Below are positions 34,601 through 44,461 of a stretch of 64,000 nt of DNA, one piece after another. The stretch is from Saxidomus purpurata (Eukaryota; Mollusca; Bivalvia; Venerida; Veneridae). Location: the NCBI GenBank assembly GCA_022818135.1, contig JAFMSR010000002.1, forward strand, positions 57,661,687-57,725,686. Reading direction: 5' to 3'. Both the position numbers and the translations under genes were made by a program. How positions within the stretch are numbered: position 1 is the first letter of the stretch; every line of letters begins with the position of its first letter. Below the pieces are notes generated by a model. It searched no databases and was not told where the DNA came from. It was given only the letters and a program-made list of their open reading frames with translations.

Positions 34601-36964
34601 AATGTAGTTAAATTTAATAAACATTGCGGTTAGTTATGTTGTCGGTATCAACACGTTTTGATTTGTGGCCTTGGCGTGTGAACGATATACATGTACCATC
34701 TATTTTCATTCTCAAACACTTTTCTTTATTGGTAATTTAAAAATTCATATTTCTCATATTTGTTGCCTTAGCAACCAGAGTTTGGCATCTACGTTTTGCA
34801 TGTTTGCATATTAAACATATGTGTCAAAGTGCACAACCTTTCTGCAAATCATTGTGTCTTTCAGATTCTCCAGCGAAAGACTGACAACCTGTTTTTATAC
34901 TGATAAACCGACCGAAGAGGAATTCCTTCAGAAGTTATGTAAGGGTATTTTAGGACAACGGTATGACTTGGATGATCAGTGTAAATTCGTCTATGGCAAA
35001 GACAGCTACCTCTGTACATATGTAAGATATTTCTATCGATTTTAACTACCAGTCTGCAAATTTTGGTATATACACTTTCATTATTTGGTAATTTTTAGTG
35101 ACTTCTGTCGTGTGTTTTTTTCTACCTAAATTAAGCGCAATCATATTCAGCTTGTTTTTTTCTTAGATTATCTTTTCGTGACTGTTGTTTAAAAAGGTTT
35201 TCCATGTAGTTATAATTGCGGACTTTAGGGAAACAGTGGAGACACGGCAACTGAAAAATGTTTCTCTGAACTTGGTCCTGATGGATACGTGCCGCTGGCG
35301 TATTGTGCAAATGAGTATAGCTGTGACGAAACACCAAATACAATTCTGCAAATATTTGATGGAACCGAATGTCGAAACCGTACCGGAGAGCATGGGGTTA
35401 GTCAACTTGGTTATTACATTATAAAGTTCAACATACATGTTTAAACTCCAAGGGGTTTGTTTGGCAGTCATACACTTAAATGTATTGTAGGGGTTGACAT
35501 GTAGTTTAACAGTAAATATATTCTGTAGGTATTTTCTGTTGTAATAAATAAATTCAAAAGGTACTATTTTAAAAGTTTTAAAATTATTGACATTTTTGTA
35601 TACTGTATCTTGTTGTTGTCTCAAATTTTATGGACAAAATGTAAAGTTGGGGCATGATCTATAATGTCCATGTATCCTCACCACCCCGCCTGCTAAAAAT
35701 ATATATTCCTGTATTTGCTCTGAGATGGCATACGTGTAACAACTACTTTATCCTTTCTTTAAAAAAAGGTGTTTTTTTTAAAGAAATGATACATTTTTGA
35801 TACAATTTTTTTTCTACCCTATATGTTTTATAGTTGATCCTTTACCTGTGATTTCAAGTACTGTATCCATAAGTGGTTCGTGAGGTATTTAAACTGGCAT
35901 ACCGTAAAACTAGCAGATTAATTCCCATAACTGTCTAAAACTGGCAAAATATACGTAAAATAATTCATAGATGCAATCTGCAAGAAGAATTTCTATAAAA
36001 AAAATATACAGTAGCAAGCTTTTATAATAAATCTCTATCCACCTAAAAATATATATATTACATATAAAAATAACCAGCGATAAAATGAAGATTTAACGGA
36101 TCCGCAACACGTCTTATTTTGCTAATTTTACTGATTTTTAACCACTTTTTGGCTGAATCCTTTTAGGTTTTGCGAAGATATTTATCATTAACGCATTACT
36201 TTTATAGAGTTATTAAGTAATTTCCAAATATATCAAGTTTTAGGCATTGCCTCTTTAACACGGACTGATCGTTTGCAGCTGTTAATCTGCATGAAACTAT
36301 GCACACAGTTTTACTGGGTTTCAATGGAGAACAAATTGCTGCATTGGCCAACAGAATTTGCTCAAGTTATGTTAACTTTTCCACGTGATGAAAAGTAATG
36401 TTCAAATTTTAATTACACATGTACTGCATGTTGAAATGCCTGACGAAATGAGGTATTGCGTTATAGTTCAGCGTTAACCCTTGGCCTTTATCTACTAACA
36501 TTTTTTGCTTGTCGTTTTTGTCTTGTGTTAGAAGCTGCCTGTATTAGCGGACATCGCTCTATACATATTTACATATGACCAGGGATCTTTTATACAGAAA
36601 TCATCCCTGATATGGTTTACCAGAAAGACGGGGATCCTGACGGCTGTCACAGGTGATTGTAGCATACCAGGGACCCAAACAGTGATTTTTAGTTATTTTA
36701 ACTTGTTTGGGTCCCTGGACCGCTACAATCACCTGTGACGGCTATATATTGTAAAAGTAAACTAAATGTGACCTTGATTAGGAACATCATCATATGTCTT
36801 CTTACATTTAGGATTTAATTGTCGTCAAAGAAAGGAATTTAATGGCGCCGATGACAACTAATTTCTCTTGCATTTGTCTTTTTCAGTTTTGTTATAAAGG
36901 TGAATGCATCAAGTTTGAATCTTGCCCGGTTGATTCGAGTAATAGTGATGACTCGTCAACATGA
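13860..36964 (+). CDS. Secreted ADAMTS-like reprolysin (M12B) metalloprotease, 14 exons
   Basis: Exons: 13860-13956 (or the duplicate 12441-12537), 18049-18197, 22854-22931, 23391-23508, 23962-24109, 25029-25110, 25845-25964, 28246-28442, 29727-29803, 32522-32645, 33847-33996, 34865-35021, 35229-35396, 36887-36964. Phases agree throughout, giving 580 codons before TGA. Residues 1-25 are a signal peptide. 26-164 are a propeptide-like region ending in RRRRR (160-164), a furin-type site. The catalytic domain follows, with zinc motif HEIGHNLGAFHD (392-403, split between exons 10 and 11) and a candidate Met-turn NVMAPF. Then comes a Cys-rich segment with GQRYDLDDQCKFVYG, DGTEC and FCYKGEC, as in the ADAMTS Cys-rich domain. 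No thrombospondin repeat or transmembrane segment is seen, so it is much shorter than ordinary ADAMTS proteins. The likely role is cleavage of extracellular matrix or shed proteins. The exon 11 donor (ACA|GTTTGT) is weak but is the only one preserving phase. A small exon near 22680-22710 cannot be excluded. Confidence 0.85.
14309..15842. other. Intron 1 of the metalloprotease, with repeated 'cagaac/gttctg' words
   Basis: No gene. Words such as 'gccagaacgaaa', 'gacagaacgac' and 'cgttctgtc' recur about a dozen times between 12730 and 14820, partly inside the duplicated block, as in a decayed short-period repeat. 15510-15660 ('ggggcgttgctagaag', 'gacccccggtggg') reads like another dispersed element. 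Nothing else can be supported. Confidence 0.35.
15843..15999. mobile_element. Short inverted-repeat element (MITE-like)
   Basis: The left end 'attgcatgacctactgtgga' is mirrored at the right by 'ccacagcaggccatgcaaga', giving about 24-bp imperfect inverted repeats around a 100-bp GC-richer centre containing a C8 run. No target duplication is clear and there is no coding potential. Confidence 0.5.
16042..16200 (+). repeat. Dispersed repeat, copy 1 of a pair
   Basis: From 'atgttactatatatttttttaa' through 'ggaactacttgtttgtatg' to 'gattgataaatcaatcgtcc', this block matches 49048-49201 in the same orientation. At 49202 the second copy is broken by a LINE 3' end, while here it continues into different sequence. 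Confidence 0.7.
17158..17972 (+). mobile_element. 3' end of a non-LTR retrotransposon (LINE) with ATT tail
   Basis: Broken frames encode LINE-type C-terminal sequence: 'lqkRAARIILQ', ALQWMTFDNRSIYHTALMVF, KCKNGLFPDYMSDLL, and after a frame change YIWNLLPLTIRQINSLNHFR and a stop near 17552. Such blocks close the RT ORF of CR1/jockey-like elements. A 3' UTR ending 'ataaataaagatttg' runs into an (ATT)n array at about 17881-17972, the usual LINE 3' tail. The copy is 5'-truncated and dead. Confidence 0.75.
18270..18545 (+). other. Unrecognised 91-codon open frame in intron 2
   Basis: This frame (MKGHYELKLYPSSVYTF...) contains VLNPCQIVCHDGLLVE and ENNLVNLPENLIIIE. The pattern vaguely recalls the segment after the aspartic protease in retroelement polyproteins, but I do not recognise it securely. 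No splice sites or promoter tie it to a gene. It is probably a relic. Confidence 0.25.
18675..18778 (+). repeat. Dispersed repeat, copy 2
   Basis: Second copy of the element at 4339-4451, here inside intron 2 of the metalloprotease gene. Confidence 0.6.
19178..19270. repeat. 31-bp tandem repeat, three units
   Basis: The unit is close to 'tgctacttggtaccgtgatt' plus 'gcctgttggca'. Three head-to-tail copies are present, the outer two with point changes. Confidence 0.8.
19340..22440 (-). pseudogene. Decayed EN+RT non-LTR retrotransposon (jockey-like) in intron 2
   Basis: On the reverse strand, fragments appear in the correct order. They are an endonuclease-type block (VVNLYFPNEH and DFNSHSQSWGY near 22230-22330, LDLGFYT near 22090), a linker (RRVFKPYWSDDLDLSEIRRR near 21800), then RT blocks SPSPDDITNRLLIHIG (21600), VDLKKAFDKVWAGG (21270) and ALYADDLVLWFSEE with the YADD active site (21020). 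C-terminal sequence continues to about 20430 and resumes beyond a foldback insertion. Stops and frame changes break it into at least six pieces. The element lies opposite to the host gene. Confidence 0.8.
19431..20419. mobile_element. 989-bp foldback/MITE-type element with 8-bp target duplication
   Basis: About 380-bp inverted repeats (19431 to about 19810 and about 20040 to 20419) begin CACTGGCACCAGAGTACTAG and end in its complement. The spacer is about 230 bp. Both sides are flanked by TTCCAACT (19423-19430 and 20420-20427), a perfect 8-bp duplication as made by hAT-type transposases. Nothing in it encodes a transposase. It interrupts the reverse-strand LINE, so it is younger than that insertion. 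Confidence 0.88.
26503..26818. repeat. Low-complexity tracts in intron 7
   Basis: A run of about 22 A, then a GGAAGG-type purine stretch (26535-26610), then T18 and C18 runs (26770-26815). There is no gene content. Confidence 0.85.
27672..28790. repeat. Long G and T homopolymer tracts flanking exon 8
   Basis: G runs occur at about 27674-27696 and 27870-27892, shorter G/A runs at 27950-28030, and a nearly pure T stretch with islands of A/G from 28543 to 28783. Exon 8 (28246-28442) lies intact between them. Apparent open frames here consist only of poly-Phe or poly-Lys. Such mixed-homopolymer text is often a consensus failure. Confidence 0.85.
29245..29470. repeat. 21-bp minisatellite, about 11 units
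   Basis: The unit is close to 'catcgcagtaatttttgtatt', in intron 8. Because 21 is seven codons, frames stay open on both strands: VFIAVIF repeats on + and MNTKITA repeats on -. No promoter or splice context makes either a credible gene. Confidence 0.9.
29764..31395 (+). repeat. 71-bp minisatellite whose first unit is the 3' part of exon 9 plus its splice donor
   Basis: About 24 units. Each full unit is 'gtggcgaacttgttatagtt', 'gacactataccactattagg', 'tatgtttttcgttttaagcg', 'tgttataaaaa' (71 bp; successive TATG positions 30541, 30612, 30683). Unit 1 is the coding end of exon 9 (SGELVIVDTIPLLG) with its donor TTAG|GTATGT. Nearly every later unit keeps the whole coding block and the donor; unit 2 has GC in place of GT, and units 9-10 and 24 are eroded. 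Each unit also ends in an AG before the coding block, but no real acceptor tract is seen. Variants (GCGGAGAACTT, short units lacking 'ttatagt') recur in non-adjacent units. Confidence 0.95.
31396..32521. other. Remainder of intron 9
   Basis: About 1.1 kb of AT-rich sequence between the minisatellite and exon 10. No repeat, gene or structure recognised. Confidence 0.5.
36641..36742. repeat. 102-nt hairpin in intron 13
   Basis: 'cggctgtcacaggtgattgt' plus 'agc..ccagggacccaaaca' is mirrored by 'tgtttgggtccctgg' plus 'gctacaatcacctgtgacgg'. The arms are about 40 bp with a loop of about 20 bases. It looks like a tiny foldback element; transcribed in the intron it would form a long stem. Confidence 0.85.
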
Positions 36965-37609
36965 TAATCTCCATCACTTACCAGCGATACAAAGCAGGAA
37001 AGACGCCAGCTTACCAAACCGATCATGTTTCAAAAGACTCTGACATATTTTGTCTCTAAAATCGAATTCTACTAATTAAAATTATTTCTGCCGCATTAAA
37101 TTGTGTTGCCTTTAGTCCATTGTCATTAAGTGGCGCCATCGAAAATAAGCGCATGAATTGTAACAGACGTAAACATGAATCAAGCACAATGTTTCATATA
37201 CAGTTCTCTTGTTACAATGTAACACCGACCCTAACCAAAAGTGTTCGATTTGATAATCGATCATTCGGCAGCTCGGCTGCTAGCAGGACTTTCATGTTCA
37301 AATTAAGCATCTTGATTGATAAATTAAATAACGCCGTATGAGAGGTAACTCTGAAAACAAATGCCAATTTCCATGCTGGTAATGTTTTGCTCTATTTGTG
37401 TATACTGAAAAAAAAACACAAAGTCCTGATATAATAAAACGTTGTACATCCTTGTCAGTTCAGCTGAAGTCATAGAGTGAAAAGAAACTTCTATGTTTAT
37501 TAACCCTCACATTGCAAACCTGACGACCAAAGAACTACTGTCATTGTGACGTAGGCTAGACTGGACAATGTTGTTTGTGATAGTATAATGGGGATTAAGC
37601 ATACTAATA
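36965..37609 (+). other. 3' flank / UTR of the metalloprotease
   Basis: No gene. An AATAAA at 37433-37438 is a candidate polyadenylation signal, about 470 bases after the stop. A 73-codon frame at 37120-37341 has no recognisable features. Confidence 0.4.
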
Positions 37610-37611
37610 TA

Positions 37612-38376
37612 CTTGGAGCCACTTCTAACCCGACACTTTATACATGTAATTCGGTATAACTGGATTATTTGTATGCGGATTTCGTTCAAATTTAGAATAT
37701 AATTAATTCAACACATCATACGTACTTTTGCGAAATTAGATTCTTATTGATTAACAAATACATATAAAACTTAACAAATTGAAAACATCACTGCAAAATC
37801 CGAATTCACAAAATGACATAACGTGAAATCCCAACAATGTGAACATTCATCGATTCATGATAAAATCCGTACATCCGAGTAAAGAAACAAAATACAATGT
37901 TAGTTGTATTTTGCATTTCCACCTTTATTACGATTTATAGTGAACAGGTCGATACTGCATATGTTTGCAAATAAAATTATTGCTAAATAAATATGATAAA
38001 GTTATATACATGTCTGAGTGATTGGCCGGCAAGCAACACTGGTGTCAATTGCGCCGACCGCGCTCTTGATTATGTATTCGAAATGACTGATTTTTAAAAT
38101 CAAAGTTCTGTTTTTACGGTTTGAATTGCGTTATAGAATAATAAAATGAAAATGAAAATCGATATTATTCGCTCACCTTCATTTCCTCGTGCAAAATAGT
38201 GAAATCGTACTTGTCACACGTGCAAAAGTAACCGATCGTCACAGTTGAAAGATTTTATCATTTCTATATAGCTAATGTTGCAAAACAACATAATATTTAA
38301 TTTGAAATAAATATCTTGAACCGTATTCGAAAAAAATCGAATTTGAAAAGTGTCGGGTTAGAAGTGGCTCCAAGTG
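37612..38376. mobile_element. Tc1/mariner-like MITE, 765 bp
   Basis: Inverted ends 'cttggagccacttctaaccc' plus 'gacacttt' (37612-37639) and the complement at 38349-38374. The right end has two more bases (CA before CTTGG), followed by TA; the left end is preceded by TA (37610-37611; right TA 38377-38378). A TA target duplication is typical of Tc1/mariner. The interior has no transposase frame. Confidence 0.75.
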
Positions 38377-38378
38377 TA

Positions 38379-39900
38379 TAGTAGAACTATTCTGTTCTTT
38401 TATACTCCGAGTTTTTTTAATTACAAATGTAACCAATAAACTGTAGTTTTCTGATGGATCGGGGCCGGCTTGATTATTTAATATTTTCTCATACAGATAT
38501 CGCCGTGTGTGTCACGGATATTCGTGAGTTTTCATTTAGGGAGCAGAGTGAGGATGAAGCCTGTAATAACCGATGGCACTTATACAATGACAATTTCTAA
38601 GAGAGATGAAAAGCACGGCTCTGGTCAAAAGAATCTCTATTATCAGTGCGCATCAAAATAATACAAAAACAATTCACACGAAATGCATAACACGTGTAAT
38701 GAATATAAATGAAATACTAACAACAATATTTTACTTGTAAATACACGAAGGTACTAATACCATATCAATTTCTAAAAGACGATAAGAATCTCTATTAACA
38801 GTGCGCAGGCGCATAGGTACACGTGATCGTCGTCAGGCCCGTAACATTAGTTACGAGATGCAAAATGAAATGTCTAATGTATAGTTGAATAATGAGACGA
38901 TAGATGGGCTGATGAAAAGGAAGTCACGAACACATTACATAAACATAAAAAACACAAACAACAACACGACACATACATGTAGACAAGAACATGCATTCAC
39001 AGACATATTGTATAATTATGTGACAGAAGTATACTTGACTTCATAAAAAACTGAATTTATTAAACATGTATTTTCAAATGTCCTCTCCTGTAAAGGGTCG
39101 TGAATGTGATGATATATGTCTTCGGGTCAAAGCCTAAATCAATATATACCCAGAATAACAAGCAGGCAGTTAAGGTATTTTTTGGGGGTTGGGGTAGGTG
39201 CACTTCTGGTTTTATCTATATCTGTCAAATGTGCCAACGAATCAAACATTGCAGGGGTAGACGACGTTCAGACAATGCTGATTTTAGTTACTCTGCAATG
39301 TGTGTGCAAAACTGAAGACGACGACACGACTCTTGTAATGTTCAAGATATGTACATAAAGAAGTGTAGTTATAACACGTGACTGTAAATAGTACATAGAA
39401 ATTTTGTGTAAAGCAGATTAACTAAAAAAAGGTTATTTTTAGAGCCTCTCTTACACTGAGTTACGCTTAACAGTATTGGCACCGGCCGCGACGGAAACTG
39501 TTTGTTTAGCAGACGTAAAAATGATTTCTCGGTTGAGAAAAACCTTATTATAACTATCATTATATAACTCTTGAGAGTCTCTCCAGATCCCTTGTTTGTA
39601 ACAATTTTATGTCCAGTACGTTGTAGTTAGTACGCCCAGAACCAGGTCAGGAGGAAGTCACTGCCATTCAACCACTCATTATGTAATGGAAGGGATGCGA
39701 AGGCGCTCATGCAAGCCAGCAAGTACAAAATTTTGCCAGACCACCCCATGAAAACAAAGCTTGGGGCCGCAACAAAGAATCGTCTGAAAAGAAGAATCCA
39801 AATAGTTGACAAAAGAAAACACTGCCTATCTCAGACCACAAACGACTCCTCTAGACCGGTCAGAACTGCCAGAGCAATCTGAAAGATGAAATTTCAAACA
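38379..39900. other. Intergenic, no supported gene
   Basis: About 1.5 kb. 'agaatctctattatcagtgcgca' near 38630 and 'agaatctctattaacagtgcgca' near 38785 form an imperfect direct repeat. Open frames at 39100-39358 are short and without a supporting signal. Nothing else is recognised. Confidence 0.4.
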
Positions 39901-39904
39901 AGTG

Positions 39905-41046
39905 GGCAATGATGGCCCTATATCTCTCACCTGAGTATCATGTCACGTTAAAAACAAGAAAGCATGTCAAAGAAAGTCATAAAAATTTTGGACATAAGTT
40001 TGCAAAACTGCACAAATCAAGGCAAAACTGCCAAGGTCAATATCAGCCAAGCTCAAAGTTGAAATCTGCATTCGAAACTGTGCATATAGTTCAAATTGCC
40101 ATTACTGTAGCTTCAAAAACAGGAAAGTAAGACAGTAGGTCAAGATCAGCAAATATCAAAGTTGAAATCTGCATGTAGTTCAAATTTCATTGATGTAGCT
40201 TCGAAAACAAGAAAGTAGGCTAGTAGGTCAAGATCAAGGTCATCCAATGTCGAAGTTGAAATTTGCATCCAAAACTATACATGGTCCACATGTAGCTTCA
40301 TAAAAAGAAAGTAGTCGGTAGGCCAAGGTCAAGTTCAGCAAACTACCCAAAACGTTCATTGCTGTAGCTTAAAAACAAGAAAGTAGGTCAGTAGATCAAG
40401 TGAACCCGTCAACTTGAACCTAAGGGATACGAACAATATTGGTACAGGACCACTAGGCAATGTCTTGCAGTCTTAGACAAGAAGATTTTGAAAGATTTTC
40501 CTGTATAACTGAATGTAAAATCAAGTGAGCCTCGGGACGTGGACGATTTTAACCCGGGATCATAAGTTGAACAATATAGGTAGAGGTCCACTAGGCAATA
40601 ATACATGCCAAATATTTGGCTCTAGAGAAAAAAAAAAAATATATCAAACAGGGAATGCCACGTACCAAACACGCAGCCTCCCCAAAACGAGTCTAGGCCT
40701 TGTTGTTTCAGAGAAGAAGAATTTTAAGGTTTTTCCTGTAGAAACCAATGCAAAAGTAAGTGCCCCCCAGAGTTTTGACCTAGGGATCATGATTTGAACA
40801 ATCTTGGTAGGGGTCCACTAGACAATTCTACATGCAAGTCTAGGCCTTCCGGTTTTTGAAAGATTTTTCCTTTCCGTTGCCATGGCAACAAGAGTACTGC
40901 ATCGAAAGAACTCTTTGAACACCTTTGGTATAGCTCAACACCCAAGGAACAGAACTGCCAAGTTGTTCCCTTTTTTTAGAAGAAATTGTTGATGCACGCA
41001 CGCACACTGACATTACAAAAGCTCACTTTCAGCACAATGTACTCAG
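39905..41046 (+). repeat. Cluster of dispersed bivalve-type repeat units
   Basis: Begins 'tgatggccctatatctctca' plus 'cctgagt', then repeated units of about 90-105 bases: 'aacaagaaagtaggtcagtag', 'gtcaaggtcag.aaat', 'caaagttgaaatctgcat', 'caaaactgtgcat'. 40420-40860 has 'gaacaatattggtacaggac' plus 'cactaggcaat' three times. The same family recurs at 52440-52715. Confidence 0.65.
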
Positions 41047-41082
41047 GTGAGCTTAAATTCCCTGACACAAGCCATGATGATC

Positions 41083-41885
41083 AGAGACATGGACCCATGT
41101 GAACACAGACGGCACGCTACAGCTGATACATGTACTAGTATACAAGATGGTGGTGCTGGTATTTCCAACTCGCACATGACTTTTGGGTCAGAGACAGTTA
41201 GCATACCAACAGGAGAGCACTGTACCAACTACAAAGAAGAGGTAGAAGCCATCATACAGACATCGAAAACTACTGAAGAGTCAAAAGTGGACTGCCAATA
41301 GGTGGTCATTCTAACAGATGCTCCATCAGTCCTGGAAGCTGTTGATTGCCAATTTACGATCCATTGCGAAAGAACTTTACAAGCTCGGTGAGCGAAAGTC
41401 GATACCCGCACACTGTGGTGTTCATAGCAATGAGATGGCAGGCCAGAGCTAGAGGTGGTAAGTCACTCAATAGAGTCGCTGATGAAGAAAAGCTCACGGT
41501 GATTAAGACTTTTATAAGAGCACAGGCGCAGAAAGCTGACTACCATCTACTAGACAGTTGGGAACAAGTCATTCTATTCAAGCTCCGTACAGGACACATC
41601 AGGCTTAATGCTCATATTTATGGAAAAATTAAGTTGTCTTCATCACCGAAATGCTCGTGTGGTCTTTCGGACCAAACAGCAGAGAACTTACTTCAGATAT
41701 GTCCCCTGTATGGTCAGTCAAGATTTAATATGTGGTCAGACTGTACCGTCCGGAAAAAAAGTTGTATGGAAGGGAGGTGGAACTAAAAAGACAGCTTACT
41801 TCATTTATGTAACCGGGGGACTGTGTAACCGTAATCGTGGAAGAATCCACGTAGAGAGGCTGAAAATGGCAAAACTATTTTGAAT
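41083..41885 (+). pseudogene. RNase H and C-terminal part of a non-LTR retrotransposon, broken
   Basis: Across at least two frames the order is RNase H-type QDGGAGISN near 41140, VVILTDAPSVLEA near 41310 and PAHCGVHSNEMAG near 41410, then FKLRTGHIRLNAHIYGK, a Cys motif (SSPKCSCGLSDQTAENLLQICP) and PLYG. That RNase H then CCHC-like tail is the usual C-terminus of RNase H-bearing LINEs. A stop at 41299-41301 and a frame change around 41440 show it is dead, and no RT domain is attached upstream. Confidence 0.75.
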
Positions 41886-41999
41886 TATTTGTACAATGTT
41901 TATGTAATGCTGATTATTTTTTTTACTTTGACTGGAAAGAACAAAAAGGGCTCGAAATAAAATAATCGTAAACGTCGATTTTTTGCACACAGTGTTGGG

Positions 42000-42323
42000 G
42001 CCATGTGGCTTAGTTTGGGGCCAACGGTGGAATAATAAAACGCTAAGTAAAGTATGGTGGTATATTATTGCCAACGTAAGTTAACTGACTTTCGTGTTAA
42101 TTAAGTGGTTTTCGCGAAAATATTTATTTACTTATCCGCTATATTAAAAAATATAAAGATAACACGAAATAGTTTCGTTATATCAACTTACGAAGTGATT
42201 AACGAGAAAATATTTCGCGTTATCTAGATTCTACTCATCCGCCATTTTTAAATATGGCGAACAAATAGATAACGCAAAATAATTGCGCGAAAACTACTAG
42301 ACAAGTGGATATCACGAAAAGGG
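42000..42323. other. Spacer rich in cgcgaaaa / aacgcgaaat words
   Basis: Between the RNase H relic and the gag-like relic, short complementary words (ttcgcgaaaa, tttcgcgtta, aacacgaaat, ttgcgcgaaaa) recur, giving possible weak stems. No clear element boundary or LTR was found. Confidence 0.3.
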
Positions 42324-43300
42324 GTGTTTGGGAACATATCAAGCAACAAGAATGATTATAGCAAGCTGTCAAAATCTTTACAAGAGAGATTGGCCTCACC
42401 AAATCAAACAGAGCTGTATAGGGTTCAGCTTAGAGAAAAACGACAAAGAGCTACCGAGACATTATCAGAACTTGGGCAAGACATAAGACGACTCACAAAT
42501 ATGGCCTTTCCAACTGCTCCAAACGACATCAAAGAAACTTTAGCAAAAGAACAATTTATGGATGCTCTTATAAATTCTGATATGAGAATTCGTGTGAAAC
42601 AGGCTCGACAAATTAACCTAAATGACGCTGTGAGACACGCTGTTGAGCTTGAAGCTTAAAATAAGGCTGAAAGAAAACATATTGAAAGCCAAGGTTGTAT
42701 CTGTACAACATCTGAAACTGACAAACGACCAGAGAATCATGATACAAAAGGTTTGGATTCCTTACAGAGAACTGTTGAGCAGCTAGCCAAATCTGTCAAT
42801 ATGCTTGAAAGTAACCAATTTAAACCAAACTTTATGTTTCCCAAAAATACATATCAAAACACCTCAAGTAGAGAAAAACGAAAGTGCTACAATTGCGGTT
42901 CTGAGAATCATATTAAAAGGTTTTGTCCTAAACTACAACAGAATCAAGAGAATGATAAGCAAGTAAATGATCCCGATAAACCTTCAAAAAATGTTACATC
43001 TATAGGTGCAGGACTTATTGCTGATGTAAAGCTCAACGGGTTACAAGCAGAATGCTTAATCGATACAGGTGCCTCCAATTCAATCATTTCAGTAGTAGTA
43101 TGGGACCGGTTATTCGAATACTCTGACAGTAATTGTTTAGAACCATATGACTGTAAGGTTTAGACTGCTTCTAACACAACCCTTGACATTAAGGGCAAAA
43201 CAAATATTTTTATTGAAATACAAGGCGTAATGCTTTTTTTCTGAAACAGACAAACCAATACACTTTGCAGCTGTTCTTTTCAATAATTTGCTTCGGTAGG
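42324..43300 (+). pseudogene. Ty3/gypsy-type gag and protease relic
   Basis: The frame 42324-42659 is gag/capsid-like (LREKRQRATETLSELGQDIR, QFMDALINSDMRIRV) and ends in a stop. The frame resumes at 42753-43163 with a CCHC zinc knuckle (CYNCGSENHIKRFCP) and an aspartic protease active-site block (CLIDTGASNSIIS). Weak protease-like sequence continues to about 43300. Internal stops and the absence of RT or integrase on this strand mark a dead fragment. No LTR was identified. It may or may not come from the same family as the reverse-strand element at 44.4-48.4 kb. Confidence 0.75.
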
Positions 43301-43424
43301 TGATATAAATTCACTGAATTTGCTTGCTATGAACATAGATGTGGTTCCCCTGAATTCAGACAGCTTTTCTATTCGAAGGAGTCACATTGAAGATTAAAAA
43401 AATGTTTCAAATGCTTTAATCTCC

Positions 43425-43745
43425 TGAACAAAATTTCACGATCGTAGAATAATCGTAATTTGAACAGACGTAAAACTAGAATTACGACAGTACTCTTATA
43501 TGGGACTATAGAGGGAGTTACGACCTTAAAACCAAATGATCGTAAAATGATCGTAAATAGCAGCGCAATATGCAAATAAGACGACAGTCGTAATCTGAAA
43601 AATAAAATTACGACTGCCTTTTTACTATTGTAATTAATTCAATCGTACTTTTATTATATTACGACTACTTCCATTATGATCGTCAGTTGCAAAATTTTAC
43701 GATCGTACAAATACACGACTGTAATATAAGTATTGTGTCGGAAAG
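43425..43745. repeat. TTACGA/TCGTAA-rich island 1
   Basis: Within about 320 bases the words acgat, tcgta and ttacga occur well over a dozen times on both strands, often as 'gatcgtaa' or 'attacgac'. There is no frame and no tandem period. Similar islands lie at 58130-58340 and 60120-60390. Confidence 0.6.
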
Positions 43746-44400
43746 AAAGACAGAGAAGTGACAGAAAAGAAGGAAGACAGACAGACAGTGTATCGTTAAT
43801 ACAGTAGGCTATAAAACTTTGGCAGAAGAGCAAAAGAAAGCACTTTTAAATTACACAAAATAAATTCTGATATCATTTAAGTGATGTTCACAATATAACT
43901 ATCTAGCAAATTAAAATAATAAAAAAAGCAGAAAAAGATATACATTGTACCAATTTAATTTTAACTTATTTTTTTAAAAAGTACTTCATTAAGCTCATAT
44001 GATATAAGCATGCAATGTACATACCTTGCTTCAGTGTGTTCTGACAATTTGGCCTTGCAGTGGTCAGGTGGTGAAACCAGAAATTCTTAATCCAAAAGGG
44101 GACATAGTTTTTTTTCCAAAAAGGGATACAATTTTGGAAAAAAATGTGCAAGAGTTATCAAACTTGACTCTTGAACAGCTGTGTGATTTTCAATGCAATA
44201 TGTACATGTGTCACCTGTGTGCAGTACTTTTTATTATATATAAAGTCAAAGTCCAAGATGTTTAATCTACTTTTAATTACTACCACAACTACTACTATTA
44301 GATTTATGTATACAATATGGAAGCTGGCTGCAAAGTGAGTCAGTAGCCGGGAGCTGGCGATATTTAACATAGCTGACCAGTGAATGATTTCAGGTTTATT
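43746..44400. other. Spacer between the two gypsy relics
   Basis: No gene. A short 'gacagacagacag' run near 43780 and plain AT-rich sequence; short open frames have no family signal. It may hide eroded LTR sequence that I cannot delimit. Confidence 0.3.
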
Positions 44401-44461
44401 ATAGACTTGCTACAGATAATACAACATCTCCCTTTTTCTAAAATTGAAATTTTATTAAATG

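Noticed and set aside
35163..35624. 153-codon reverse-strand frame
   Set aside because: Antisense shadow of protease exon 13 plus AT-rich intron; no recognisable protein.
39100..39358. 80-codon frame with a hydrophobic stretch
   Set aside because: No splice, promoter or family support; one of several overlapping short frames in repeat-rich DNA.
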